DNA of 64,000 nt from Acanthaster planci (taxonomy: Eukaryota > Echinodermata > Asteroidea > Valvatida > Acanthasteridae), in assembly GCF_001949145.1 (NCBI RefSeq), contig NW_019091575.1, positions 291,320 through 355,319 of the forward strand, given 5' to 3'. Positions 11,601 to 25,195 of this stretch are shown one piece after another. Position 1 is the stretch's first letter. Every line of letters begins with the position of its first letter. Both the position numbers and the translations under genes were made by a program. Below the pieces are notes generated by a model, which did not search any database, was not told the DNA's origin, and worked only from the letters and a program-made list of their open reading frames with translations.

Positions 11601-13449
11601 TTTACGATGTGCATTGTGTTTACGATAAATGTTTATGTTTTATTTCAATAATAAATTAACGATACACTTGTTGACTACTCAAATGGAATAGGTGCTATAT
11701 TGTGAGCGGGTTGTTGGTTCTACAGGGTCAGCATACATTTTTGTATGCTTGCATGTTTATGTATAGGAGTATGTTTACCAGAGGAAAATAATCAGTATCT
11801 CTTGTTCGTAATTCCATCCATCTATTGCAAATAGCTCCACGGAACAGCCGTCGTTGAAGTTACAATCACCTTCCCCACTCAGTGGGGACATCGAGAAAAC
11901 AGTCACATTAGGTAAACGTCACTCGATTTATCATCGATTTAGGCAGCGTTATTGCTAGGCTGACAAAAATACGCCGGGGCCCAAGGGGCATCGCGGCTAA
12001 CGGCGGTCAGACTGTTTGTTGAAATTTCTAGGAATGGAGGTTCCCCTGGCACTTACACTCCGTTCCCGGTCCATAGATCCCGTTGACCTATTTCTTTACC
12101 CTCTTTTATCTAATCGCTCTGAGACTTGCTTTAGCCGACATTAAATACTGAGGAGGTCGGCTTGTTACTGTTAATCATCAAAACTATTCGAGAACTCCTA
12201 TGCCTTTTTGTTTAAAGTAGGTCTAAGCTTATCTTCGTAATGGTTTTGATTGACAGATTAAAAAATCTTGAAGTCTTTTACTGTGACCATTGTTGTGAGA
12301 GCCTCAGACTTCCTAGCTTCAATTAACGTTTGTGATAGTTGGCTGACTGAAATGTGTTTTGCTTCGTTTGAATTTCCAACGCTGGAAACAAATGCGTCAC
12401 GTTTTCACCTGACAGTCTTTTCTAATCATAAACGCTTAGCAGAATAACGTTAAAATGGCTTTTGTGCTCAAATGTGTTTGGAGTTCTTAACTTACATTCG
12501 ACCCATTGAGGTTTCCTGCTCGAAAGTCCACTTGCATTGTCGAGTTTCTGTGACTATTCCAGACTTCATCAAGTAGCTAAGGATAAATGAGGCAAGGCAT
12601 TCGGTTTACAGTTACTAAAACCAAATGCTGTTTCATCAGATGAAGTGGCACGTACGAAATCAGGGGTTAAGTGCGGTTCACCGCAATGTCAGTCTTCCGT
12701 CAATTACACAGGCGTCGCTAGAAGTTGGAATGCGTGTTACCCCCCCCGTCCTCGCTCTTGTCTTGATGATGGTCCATTCATCCCTTGTTTTCTAATCTCA
12801 TAAACTGATAAAATGTTTTAAAGTCAGTTGGTATTACCTGTAGACCAACTATTGATAAGCATCACCCCGTGAATGCACAAAACATTCAAGCGTAAAGAAC
12901 TGACATGTCTTGAATTTCACTAAGAAAAGTTCTCTAAGTTTCCTTCAGAAAAAAAAGTGATGAGTGAGAAAAAAATTTTGCCCACCCAGAATTTAGAACT
13001 TAAGAAATGGTACCCACGAAATACCTCATAACTTAATGTCCTTTTAAAATTTCCATTTCTAAAGCTGTTTCGGGACCTTTGGTTCATGCTTAGCATTATG
13101 TCATCGTGCATATTCGTGAGCAGATATCGAGTGATGGTGATGGCACAAACACCTCTTTATTTTTATTAATAAGTATTTATATTCGTCCATCCAACAGCGC
13201 ATTTGGCGCAAACAGGGAAGCATCCAGGGGTCAGAATCCAGAGGCACAGAAGAAAAAAAAGGGGGTCCTACTGCTGACATTGCACCACAGGGTGCCTTGA
13301 ATCCAAAAATGGCCCTGGACCCTAACCGTAAGGGCTTCGCGCTATGCGCTCGCGGGCATTTTACCATTGCTGCTTCAGTTAACACGCCTCCCTCCCCCCT
13401 TGTGGAAAATATGGGATCACCCCCCTTGGGAAAATCCGGGATCTGCCCC
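8696..13449. other. 3' flank of the LRR gene and intergenic DNA
   Basis: No gene is recognised. The first AATAAA after the LRR stop is at 9424. Open frames at 9525-10043 (-) and 10679-11221 (+) resemble no known protein and the second lacks an ATG at its start. G/C homopolymer runs stand at 8922-8929, 9901-9908 and 12740-12747. Confidence 0.5.
9424..9429 (+). terminator. Candidate poly(A) signal of the LRR gene
   Basis: This is the first AATAAA downstream of the LRR stop codon, 0.73 kb away. Other A-rich hexamers occur further down, around 11.6 kb, so the true 3' end is uncertain. Confidence 0.35.
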
Positions 13450-13646
13450 TGGCCAATTACAGGATAAAGTGATAGTTGAGAAGTCAACGAAGACAACCCT
13501 GGATAAATATTCCAGGGAAAACCCGCGGAATCAAGCATGGCAGGACTGAAAACCCAATCCACATTTTAACCTAGGTGGGATTCGAACCCAGGTCACCGAG
13601 GTGGAAGGCGAGGAAAGAGCCACTACACCAACCTGACTCTCCCTGC
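13450..13646 (-). mobile_element. tRNA-derived SINE
   Basis: Read on the minus strand, the element begins near GGCAGGGAGAGTCAGG. It has a pol III A box TGGTGTAGTGG (13630-13620) and an exact B box GGTTCGAATCC (13588-13578), with 31 nt between them as in a tRNA. It then runs into a non-tRNA body containing GATTGGGTTTTCAGTCCTGC and TGGAATATTTATCCAGGG. The sequence does not close a tRNA acceptor stem, so it is a SINE rather than a tRNA gene. The far end is not sharply defined. The head-plus-body plan is shared with tRNA SINEs of many deuterostomes, but I cannot name the family. Confidence 0.75.
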
Positions 13647-14281
13647 CGTTACATCGGACATTGGTCATTTTTTCCTTCCTTATTGCAAGTGATTGTTATC
13701 TTTTTTGTTTTTGTTTTGTATTCTTTATTAAGCTCACAACCAGTCGGTGAGAAAAATCCAAAAACTGTTAAAACTGATGAGCTACTACATTTTGATTTGA
13801 TATGAGTACAGAAGAATCCCTTTGTTGAAAAGAAAGCCATGGAATGAAGTGTATGTCATGGTAAGTTCATTTCCGTGGCCTTTCAAAGAAACACTTAGCA
13901 TTCAGTTCTATAGGATCGCGAACCAAGTTATTTGCGAACGACAGAATTCTGCTTCCCTGTGTTGGCAGAGGAATGAGCCACTGAGACTCACATTGTGTCA
14001 ATATGTTGCATTTTATGAGCTATTATGAAGGGGGCGTTACCGCCCCATCCCCTCAATAAACGAAGCTGACGATGACTCAACTGAACTAGCAAGGTAATGT
14101 CCTGTTCTGAGCTCCCATGACGTCATGAACAGTTCAATCAGGAAGCGGAGATTGGCTATCCATCTTAACTGTCCCCTCAGAACCGCTTGCTGGTTTGTCT
14201 CGGTAAGGTCGAAAACCTCGTCTCCCTGACATGTCAATCGGTTTGATAACAATTACCACCCGGGTGTCGTGCTCTTATGAT

Positions 14282-14637
14282 TGCAGGCCAGTAAATAGGC
14301 CCAAAATTGCTTGTGTGGACCAAATCACGATTTTTGCAGGCTGTCGGATTCTCTGCTATTAGAGCGTTTCGTGGAACATGTACTGGGTGGTTTGCTAAGG
14401 AGGGGGATGGAATCTAGGAGCAGGGCTGTCAGCTTGTATTTCTGAAAGTATCGGATCAAAGTAATGGGGCCCTCCAAATTGCTCTGTTTTGCAATGGAGT
14501 GTTTGGTATCAATTTTCAAAATAGCGATGGGCCTCATAAGTGTTTTGAGGGGTGATTTTCTCTAGAGAGAAATATCTTCAAAAGTCATCGGTTAAGCCAC
14601 TGAAAATTGAAAGGAAAATAAAAGATTAGGAAGTGAG
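14282..14637 (+). repeat. Old interspersed repeat, copy 1 (intact reference copy)
   Basis: About 355 bp align in the same orientation with 40262-40334 plus 40673-40921. Shared landmarks in order are AAATCACGATTT, TTGCA, CTATTAGAGC, GGGGCCCTCC, GCGATGGGC, TTCAAAAGTCATCG and GAGCCACT- or AAGCCACT-like words. Divergence is high, so the family is old. Its type is unknown. This copy lacks the MITE present at 40335-40672 and so records the empty insertion site. Confidence 0.75.
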
Positions 14638-17074
14638 CTTCAATTTGATATGTGTCTTGAACACCTGAGAAACTTTTTAAAATTTAATTTTGTAGTTTTA
14701 TTTTGTTATTTCAACTTGTGAGTATTTTTCCTGATATTTCACGTGGGGATATTTATCACGGTACCTTATTTACTAGTCTGCAACCTTACGCTGGAAAGAC
14801 GAATTTTGGAGTGCATATCGCTCAGGAGTCGTGCTCAAATGTTGGAGTAGTGCATATCGCCCTCTGCCAAGACTCACCATTGTATGCAACGACTGTTCCA
14901 TGTTTCGCCGCACCAAGCCAATTCAATAGGGAGTGGTTAGCTCTTCAACAAATTCGATGGTTGGTGGGAGGTAAGACAAAACAAGATATTCTTGTTGCGA
15001 TGTGATCGTGAAGTTTGATGAATGGGATTGGGATGTTGAGAATATGTAGCAGATATGGCTGTATAAGTTTGTTGAAATCGCAGCCTAAGATAGATTAAAA
15101 TGATAGCAATGTAGTGTTGTAGTGGTGAAATGATTAGAACTTGTGGTTTGGATGTAGGTAAAGAATAAATAAACAATAAAAAGGTTATCTCCAGCAAGTT
15201 ATGATTTGGACACAGGCTTTGAGCGTGATGGGGGTGGGGCTGTTCTGTGCCCTATAAATATTCCATTGGCAAGCACTCTCCAGATGTTATTCTGGCAAAC
15301 CATTTATGTGAACTCTAACTGACCCTGTGCGATATTAACACCCATATTTCATCAGAAACCGATATGATGTCGATTCGCTTTGTCACTCTGACAATGTAAT
15401 CATCTGATTTTGCCTGGACCGTCGACACTACTTGTCGTCCATCGTCATTGGCCTCCAAACCAATGCTGCCCCTGAGTCACGCGCTCAGTCATCAGGGAGC
15501 CATTTTAGTCAACCAGAGCGGACCACCGACTCTCTCATTCTCAGTTTTTCCCTTGAATGTCTTCAGTTCGCTCTGAGTGGTCCTTACCTCCAGACTACCT
15601 GGCTACGGCCCAATGCATTACGTTGATGGATGGTCCTATACCGTCTGGACAGTGTACTGTACTCTTGGGTATGTTCCAGAGTCTTAAGGTGGGATCCTAC
15701 TAGTTTCCCAGGAAATTTCAAGTACCCTACTAATATTATTTATCGTAATTGATTTGACATTTGTTAAAGATATATTGGGGACGTTTCAAGTGGTTGAAGT
15801 TGCAAATGAATGCATTCATTCTTCGAAGCACTGGGGAAAGCTTTGCTTACGGCTTACAGAGTTGCGAGGTCAGGGTTAACACAATACAAAACAAACTCTT
15901 CGTGCACTCAACTCCCTGTTTTCTGGTTTTGTGGTCCACCGGCCTCCACTCCCGTGTTCGCATGTTTTCGCATAATATATTTGTGGGAAATTCTGAACCA
16001 TATATCTTTCTTTAATATAATTCTCCCGAAATAAGTTTGGTCAATTTTGACAGGATTCGATTTTGTATTGTGAGCAATCCTGGCGTTTCGAACAAATAAG
16101 AGCAAATGAGGACACTGTACCAGCCGGCAAGAGACTAGGGGATCGAGTTTGTAAAGCGCCTCGTACGCGAGACTCGAGTCACACAGCATAATCAATAGGG
16201 ATATGTTCAGTGTTGATAATCAAGGACCGTTTGGTGGCTGAGGGGTTGAAGTCTGCTTTGTGAGGGTTGTGAAGCAAACAGAGATAGACGCCGAAAACAA
16301 TGAACATAGATTACGAAATTTATTGCGTTATTTATGGAAAGGAAGTTTGGACATTTGTTCCAGTGGTAACAAAATGGCAAGACAGAATGGACAGTGGTTA
16401 GTCACTGATACAAAAGCACCCAAGTCTGCCCCAGTCTTGCTAAATCTATCTGGACCAGTAGATTTTATCAACTCTAACAAATTTGTGTTTTCAATAACCA
16501 GGTACAAAGTTCCAAATCATTTCTTGATCGTTGTTTTTCATTTACACTCGCCATTTAATATTTTAATATCTATTTTAGAAGAATGTACCGGCCGTTGTGT
16601 TTTAATTTTTACTTTTGTTTGACGTGATGCAATTCAATCATGGACTGCCACATCCATAGTAAGAGAACAAAATAAACCATTTTACAATGAAAACTAAGAA
16701 TACTGTGATATAGCTAGTAATCACAAACTAACTTACACAAAACGATTATCGTGCATCTTGCGAAAAGACGTATGTCCAAAACTGTCCCTTTATTTAATAC
16801 TTATTCTTTCTAAAAGTATAAACAAGTAAATACCTTTGAGTCATTGTTTCATTTAAACGTTCATTTGCAAATGACTTTATAGCTCGATAAGCATTGGGCA
16901 GTCCAATCCAAAATACTCGACCGGCTACTTTGAGGCCGTCAGTGTAGTGTCCATTGTCGTAAGGTGTGGTCGGCAAAAATAGCTCGTGGTATACAGTCCA
17001 TCGATGACCAGAAGGTACAAGGTTTCTAAGTACACTCTGCAGTAGGACTGTTGCATTTTTACAGCTCTATTTTT

Positions 17075-17086
17075 ACTTCCGGAAGT
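17075..17086. promoter_or_regulatory. Palindromic double ETS site
   Basis: ACTTCCGGAAGT is a perfect palindrome made of two opposed ETS cores (CCGGAAGT). Such sites are common in TATA-less promoters of broadly expressed animal genes. On the minus strand an open stretch with splice-site-like ends begins 39 bp away, so the site may belong to a minus-strand gene. A chance occurrence is possible. Confidence 0.35.
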
Positions 17087-20000
17087 GTTTACATGTGTGA
17101 GATGTCATGGTTTCGATTCATGAACTTGAATACAATTGTGCGAATTTAATTTTTAAACAACTTTAATCAAGGAAACCTCCTCAAAAGATTAGCAATGAGT
17201 AAAGCCTAAAAGTCCCAGACGAAATCTCGTTATTCCAAAATATCAGATTAGGAAACATTCGCTGGAGCATTGAGTGCATGCGCCAACTTGACTCAGACTC
17301 AGCCATTACTTATCATGGATCCGACCACAGTGTATGATGCATGAAGCCTCGTAATGGCTTCTTCCTACACAGAGAAAATTCAACATTTAAGAAGTAACAA
17401 CGACTGCTTTTCAAAGTTCCTAAGATATTACAAACACTGGGTGACAATGATTACATTTTAAATCACCGAGCTAAGTCTTACCTTACTGAAGACCTGCTAA
17501 GCTACTTAGTAGCAATCAAGGGTCATTGGGGTTACAGTTTAGCCTCACTTTCATTCCAAAATAGCGATGCCGTGCAAGGAGCGAATGCTTCAGTGAATAT
17601 TGCGTGAAAACCCCCGACACGTTAATCTACTCAGCATCATGCAAGGTTCTTCTGATGAATGTCGGAAAGGTCCTGCGACAAGCATGGGGGTTGCCTCATT
17701 TCCCGCTGTCTATTAAAACTCCAAGAAGCTTTGACATTGCATGGCCCTTTGATCCCAAAGTGATCTGAGAGGGGGTGGTCTGTTTCACATGTCGTGATTT
17801 GACACAACAGCTGACATATTCTATTCATGGAGGTGAAATAACGAAAATGAAAATGAAACATCAGTTTTGTTAATTTAAATAATAATAATAATAGTGGATA
17901 TTAATGTATAGCGAACGATCGTTATTACCATCAATTGTGATGCTCATGGCACTGTTAACTCAAAAACAGATACAACAAAGAAGCAATCTTAACGTAAAGC
18001 AACTTGATGCACAAACAAAAGCAATAAAATATGTAGCATTAAGGAAGCGTGAACAGGTGACATGGTTGGACAACCATGAGATTTAATCCTAAGTCTGCTG
18101 GTTTTTCCACATCTTCTCAAAGTAAACAGGGTATGTAGATTCCGTCTTCCGTCCTCTTGAGATATTATAGCTGTCCGGCGATTTACTTCTGTAACTTACA
18201 AAGACATTCATGTCCACTACACAGCAGCAAAATTTCGATTCAATTCAAAGTTATATCTCTCTACTGTGAGGCTGTTTCCATCATCCATTAAAACGAATTT
18301 TTTCTCTTGTTGTTTGTAAGTAACATCATGTTTAGTTCCATCGTCTTTCAGCTCCTTGTATTGTGCTCGGTCAGTGCCAAAGGTACATCTGTTTTTTCGT
18401 CACCCTTCGTTCGAGAATATGTACTTACCGAGAACGATGCCAAATGAATGTGCACAAGACGGCAGCATTGAACTCATGAAGGTTCAGTGCAAGAGAAGTA
18501 AGCATAGTTGACCCTCATTTCTTTTAGGACTGAGCTTCCAGAAATCATGCTTATAGGCAAGGCGCGGCGAAATAAGGGAAGTCCCATTTAGGAGCTTTCC
18601 CGTCTTCGCGAATGTCACTCCGGAGTTCACGCTTTTCATTAAGAGAGTATTTGAATTTGTACATTACCTTGTACTATGTTTTTATTGACATGACTTAATG
18701 TCAACGCCTTTATGATTTAAAGGCCAAGGTTCTGGTAGGCCTACCATTTTGGGGCCACCATACCCACAAGGTTTACACCACTTGGAAAAACACTTTTCCA
18801 CTGCATTTCGAAAGTGAGATTATGTATTGAGTTTTCAGATATTTGTCTGCATTTTGTATCCTGTCTTTTGAGCATGGTTGAGCAGAGATTGTTTTTTCTT
18901 CTACTTTCTATGGTATTTGTTATCAGACATAGAATAGCAGACGACTGAAAGATTTTTTCTTTAATTTGGAAATAAACACAATTATCTCGGCGCTGAACGC
19001 CAAACCCTCTCTTGAGTATCAGTTTCCTTGTCAGAAACGACTTCCACCTGTATGTCTAGGCAGTTGTATAAAATATCATGATTAGAATTGGAACTATTAC
19101 TACTTTGCAATTACATCGTAATTCGATTTTCAAGAAGACGCGGAAATGTCAAAAATGCAATTTTTACGATTTTTTTTGTTTTAAAAGTCATACTTGACCA
19201 CCACAAGCAAAACATCATTGAGGGGCAGAAATCTCGATAACTGCATTTTGTGTAGACGAGAAACATATTGCCAGGAAAGGCCAAAAAGTAGGTCAACTGA
19301 GATTTTCGTTTTCACGAAGAAAATACACACATCTTTGTGACTTTAATAGCGGCGGACGTAAACATGCGCACTCCTCAAAAGAGGAGCATCACTGCAGTAA
19401 AACGTGGATTTTTGTTTCCACAAACGGACGCTTGTCTTTACTAATTAATTCCACTAATTAACCATTTGTGTTCACTATAATTACTGGGTACACCCAAAAG
19501 TGTACCTCTTAAAGAATCACTGGCCAGGAGGGCTTTTTACTGCATAAAGTTGTTGCAAATTAGGGTTGTTTTTCAGTTTCGAAAAAGAAAAAATTCTCTG
19601 ACGATTACCTAGAAAACCCGTTTTTCTTCAAAATCCACACGCTTGTCCCTTTGTGAAGACGGTGACGACTTAGAGAGCGAACACGACAAAATTCTCCCAT
19701 TCGATTTACATATTTCTTAACTCACCGACTGTAGCCTAATTCATTTGATCATAGGCAAGAACAGAGACCTGCGTCTGTTTTCCATAGTATTCCTTTTCCC
19801 CTGAAACCCTTTCAACGACGGCGATGGAACTGTTTAGCCAGGGAGATGCACACTGAAGGCACCAAGTTTGGACACCCCAAACTAAACTAAACCAAAACCA
19901 AAAACAATGATCCACAAAATTCGATACTTCAATACTTTTCTTACAATAAGAGTGGAAGTGACCACTTTTTGATGTTTGTTTTTTTTATGTGCTGTCTGGA

Positions 20001-23000
20001 TGTAGGATCTGTAACATGCCTTTGAATGAATGAAATGTTCTCTTCATGTTTTATATCTGTTACAAGTGCGTGAGTAAGGGACCACTTTCTTTTTGTCGTT
20101 ACGTTGTTGATAAAGTTATAGTGCTTTTTTTCTACTTTATACGTGTACTTCTTTCACTTACAGCGTTTGTTTTGGTAGAGTTCTCATTGACAAAGAAAGC
20201 ATCTGTGCGATCAGATCTTTATGGAATTAATCCCCCAGTCTTGTTTTTTTTTTGGTGAGAAAATAATTGTGTGCTGTCATTACCGACACTGCTTAAACTA
20301 TTTTGGACACCACTCTTCTCATTTTTACCTGTTTCCAAACTGTTGGTACGCCACCAATGATTGAACACAAAAGGAGCTCCATGAACAGATACACACTAAT
20401 AGAAAATGGCGAGCGTCGTCCGTTTTTGTACAAATAAAGCTCTGCTCATGAATTGACTAATGTACATCAACGAAGCCAGAGCTTACATCGAGCTTTCCGT
20501 TTCGGTAAAATGTTGAAATATTCCGACGGTGGAAAATTTTTAAAAGGGGGGACCAATACAAACCAAACCTTACCAGTCTCAAAATGCCCGTGAGCAAAGG
20601 TTCCAAGTATGTGTAGCCTGGGCCTTGTAGTACCGCGTGATGACGCCTTGAAATCCTCGAGTTAATTTGGCCAAGGGAAGCATTGTTACGCATGGACCGG
20701 GCAAGGGTGGTGTTGCAGTGTTTAGACTGTGAAACGAGGCGTGTACTAAGCCGTTGACTGATGGGTGCACATTCATCTAGAAATGGCGAGGTTACCCGTG
20801 TGAATCACGGTAACATACCAGTGGTATAAGGTAACTAAATCACAAGCAATCAATACAAGTGCAACATTCAACTGTGGAGAAAGTCAAATTTCTTTGGGGG
20901 AATTTTAATGGAGCCATTAAAACGCAAACAGAAGTGACAGATCTAGAAGGAATTCTCAGATTAAAGTGATTTTTTTCTTAGTGTGAAAATGGTATTTAGT
21001 TTAACTTGTGCTGTATACAGTAAAAATAATAAAACTGCTTTAGTTAAATCTATACCGGCAAAAAATCTCTTGAAAAGTTTAAAGACAATGGTATTGTACA
21101 AACATGTATTAACATTTTGTGAATGCGTGTGGTGAGGTGTCACTGACTTTTTCCTTTCAATATAGTGACTGAAGTGAAGAACAAGATGCATGTTTACTTG
21201 GCCATGAGCCTCCAACCATCTTTCATAACACTCTGAGATTTAATAAAATGGGAAAGGATAAATGAATTTGTGAAATCAGCAATAAAAGTAAAAAAAATCA
21301 CCGCAATTATACCAAAGGACGGCAGAAACATTTTCCTGATTGAAAAATTCCTTGCAGTATTTTCACAGCTGTGATTGAATGTCCTTTGCGACTGTTATTG
21401 TCTTTAATTGTGTTTAATAAATAAACAGTGTCTACATAGTGTCTACGTGAGTAGTTTTATAAGCTAGAGGCTGTATTTTCCATAAGTATCACACGCTAAG
21501 TTTTAGGTGCTATACACGTCCACACACATCCTGCGATATTGGTCCCTGTGGCAACGAGGTATCCCATTCAGTGTCCAAACCCATTGCATTTCGTGGGTTT
21601 AATCGGGAATTAAATCTCAATCAGACACAATTACCGTTTCCAGAACCCGTTAATTACCGCATTTATCAGGATTTATGGATCCCAGTAGGCAGTCTTGTTT
21701 GGCTTGTAATAAAAGACAAGGTGGGTAACAGCTATCCTCGTCAGCTAGATAGACGGATCGTGCGTCCTTCAGCATGAAGCCGACCGTACAGTTTGGGTTA
21801 TAGAAAGAATTCTCCCCATGCCATTTGGTGCTAATTTACCGCGAAACAATGTTAATGAAACCGAACGATAATGTCGTGTGAAACTGACAGCGTCGTGGTG
21901 GGAGAGCCAGGGGAGAGGAGGAGATTGCGTGAAGATGGTCAGTCATTAAGAATCGGACATAAAAGATAGACAGCCAGTGCCAAATGATTAATGACAACAG
22001 TAACGTAATTCGACGGGCTGTGAGGTAGGACGGGACACCCCTTCCCCTTGGCTGTAAGCATGCTGTAAGGTGTCCGCCCCTCAACGGCGACAACTACATG
22101 TACACGTTGTCCTCCCCTACACAAACAAAATCCCCCAGTAAAAAAAATCCTGGATCCGCCCCTTCTCTTTCGCCCATTCCTGAACCGAATTTCCACACAA
22201 ATCACATGAATGGCGATGATAATCCTCACCAGTCAGTGTGAACAAGGAGAAAGGAAAATATTACTGAGCAAAGAATACGTGGGATAAAACAGGCCTAGCG
22301 AAGGAGTGACAATGTATCGCAGAAAAAGGTTCAACTTGGTTTTTAACAGAAGAATGGGTTTCTTTTTTCAATAATTTCCTTTTTTCCCTTTTATTTATAT
22401 CCTTTTGGATGCGTTCTGATAATGAATGCATTTTAAATGATCTATTGAATAAAGATTTAGTAACATTCAATGACAAGATTGTCTCTGCCTTGTCTTCGTA
22501 AGTAGTTCCTAAGATCAAACAGAACTCTGTCTCTCATCATACCTCAAACAGAATTTCCCTTGGGGAAACTACATGTATTTCCTGTGCAATTTTTGATGTT
22601 CCTTTAAGACTGGAGTTAAATAAGGGTTATGGAGAATTATAAACAACTACACCTGACCGAAAACATACCTGTTTTATTGTGAACAAGTTGAATAATATTA
22701 AGCGTATGTTTTCACCCTTTCATTAAGACTTGTCGCTTTTCCATCTTTTGTGTCTAATTTTTCTTGAGTGCCCAATACCTTTTGGCACAAGTAGAGCTTT
22801 GTGCCTACTTGAAGACGAGGTTGTTGAAGTGGGTTGCACTAACTTATTTTCGAGGGTGGCTATAGGAGAACACACAACCCAACACCGCTGGATACCCTCA
22901 CGGCCATGCTGATGAAATTGTCATTACAAAATTCTGGAGCCGTTGTCAAGTTTTCACAACTGCAGGGAACAGCCGTCGTTACGACAACACAGAATCCTTC

Positions 23001-23544
23001 ACTAAACACAGTCATATAACATTAATACTCCCAATTATATATTAATTATATAAGGCAAGTGCTTCGCTTGGGAGGTTTTTTCGGTGAGGGGACGAGACAA
23101 GACGCAGCTGGTCCACCAGAAACCCTCGCATTTCCCACAGTTTTCACACGAAACGACATGGAAGCTGAGTCACTTGGCACGGACTTTTCATTTGCGAGTT
23201 ACCGGTAAAATAATATTTTGGAAGTCCTTGTATGTCGTGGAGTACAAAAGCCTTTCCGAAATTAAGAGCAATTCTGGCGAAGTTGTAACCATCTGGTGAG
23301 AGAAAAAAGAATAAACAAGAGAAAAAAAGTAATTGCTGTTAAAACCTATAACCAAGGCCATGTTGCTGTAGACAGAACTCTTCCCCATTCGAGCTTAACC
23401 CCCCCCCATGTGGAATCATTAAAATCCTCACATCCAGTGGCTCACTTGTTAGAGGTTTCCCAATCACCCGAAAAAGTAAGTTGAAATGATAATTTGAAAT
23501 GACAATAGATTTTGCTAGGTCATACAATTTAATATGCTATCAAA

Positions 23545-23587
23545 TTATTGTCATTGGTAGGTTTATTATTATTGTCATTGGTAGGTT
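23545..23587. repeat. Short direct repeat, two copies
   Basis: TTATTGTCATTGGTAGGTT occurs at 23545 and again at 23569, a period of 24 bp, with TATTA between the copies. A simple slippage-type duplication. Confidence 0.8.
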
Positions 23588-24640
23588 AGCCCTGCTAACT
23601 CTACTTTAAACTCTAAATTTTTATCTTCCTTTTAAGCCTGGAACGTGGACCTTCCACGGCAGGATAAGGCCTCAGGCGGTGTTACTGGACAGTACAAACT
23701 AGGATTTGCACTTAATAAGTACCTGCCAGGGACAAGTGTGTCTGGTCAAACCATGGTCAAACCTAACTGAATACTACATGTTTGAGGGAGATGGGTCTTT
23801 AGTAAATTGTCTGCATTGATACTGACAGAGCAAAGGGAAGTCTGGCTTGTGTAAACTGTTAATCCTTCCTGGTCTTGAAAGAAGAGAGGTAGAAAGAACA
23901 GGTGAAAGTTCAAGATCTTCATTAATTGCTTAAATTGTGAAGGATTTTGTCAAAATACTCAAGCAGATGGACAATTTGTAATGGTTTCTATCCACTTTTA
24001 ATGAAAGTATTTACACATTTTTTTCGATGAAGGACGAAATTGTCTGATCTTTGGATTTACACTATAATAATCACCGTTTGCCTAGTTTTCGTTAATTGTT
24101 TTTGGGACCTGTTTTTAATATCTAAAACGATAAACGGCGAACGGAAACTGAAAGTTGACATACATGTAACATATAAAGAAAGTTCGATTAAACACCAAAA
24201 ATCATAATAGTTATTCTTAAAATGGGGGCAGGGGAGATTTGTCATCGTGGTTGAAATGAATTTACGCAATACACGTTACTTTTGAAGTAATTGTTGTTAA
24301 AATTCAACTCCCAAGGAGCTGAGAAGTGATATACACCACCTTATCACTCATGTCACTTGAGTAATAAGACCAAATTCTCAGTGTGTGATATCAAATACTG
24401 GATTACATGTAATACATGTAAAACGCGTGTCATGTTTTTTTACTGTTACGGTACCTGCAATCCAAGGTCTGTACATCTGGCCTCTTCTTGTAAAAATGTG
24501 ATTTTGTTGCTCTTCAAATGGAACATTCCAGTCGATGTTACAGTACGACAAAAATTGGCAAACGTAAGCGAGCCCTGGTCCGAGGAGTTCTGTGAGAACC
24601 TGAATCAACGCCAAAGTGGAAAAAACTCGGAGACATTAAC

Positions 24641-25195
24641 ACATCGATCTGTCTTTTACATCGATCGAGNNNNNNNNNNNNNNNNNNNNNNNNNNNNNNN
24701 NNNNNNNNNNNNNNNNNNNNNNNNNNNNNNNNNNNNNNNNNNNNNNNNNNNNNNNNNNNNNNNNNNNNNNNNNNNNNNNNNNNNNNNNNNNNNNNNNNNN
24801 NNNNNNNNNNNNNNNNNNNNNNNNNNNNNNNNNNNNNNNNNNNNNNNNNNNNNNNNNNNNNNNNNNNNNNNNNNNNNNNNNNNNNNNNNNNNNNNNNNNN
24901 NNNNNNNNNNNNNNNNNNNNNNNNNNNNNNNNNNNNNNNNNNNNNNNNNNNNNNNNNNNNNNNNNNNNNNNNNNNNNNNNNNNNNNNNNNNNNNNNNNNN
25001 NNNNNNNNNNNNNNNNNNNNNNNNNNNNNNNNNNNNNNNNNNNNNNNNNNNNNNNNNNNNNNNNNNNNNNNNNNNNNNNNNNNNNNNNNNNNNCTGGTCT
25101 TTCACATCGATCAACCGATCTGTTGCATCGATCGACTGGTCTTTCACACCGGTTGGTCTTTTCTACCAATCGGAATTTGCCATCGATCGATCGAT
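24641..25195. repeat. Minisatellite interrupted by an assembly gap
   Basis: Units of about 20-22 bp built on CATCGATCGA alternate with CTGGTCTTTCACATCGATC and CGATCTGTTGCATCGATCGA. They are visible on both sides of the gap: CATCGATCTGTCTTTTACATC to the left, three or more units to the right, ending with GCCATCGATCGATCGATGGC, which is itself a palindrome. The array probably fills the missing sequence. Confidence 0.8.
24670..25093. other. Assembly gap, 424 N
   Basis: A run of 424 unresolved bases, flanked on both sides by the CATCGATCGA minisatellite. Any reading frame through it is meaningless. Confidence 0.99.

Larger units (their letters stand above)
14638..24640. other. Ten kb without a convincing gene
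   Basis: No recognisable protein or RNA gene was seen on either strand. Contents worth noting are a 12-bp ETS palindrome (17075-17086) beside a possible minus-strand exon (16834-17036), an (AAT)5 microsatellite near 17877, a short direct repeat (23545-23587), and a C run at 23399-23407. Several open frames of 60-120 codons exist but look random. Confidence 0.5.

Noticed and set aside
13101-13562. 153-codon open frame (-)
   Set aside because: Overlaps the SINE body and adjacent C/G-rich repeat-like DNA.
13560-13640. True tRNA gene (-)
   Set aside because: A and B boxes are good, but the acceptor stem does not close and a SINE body follows directly.
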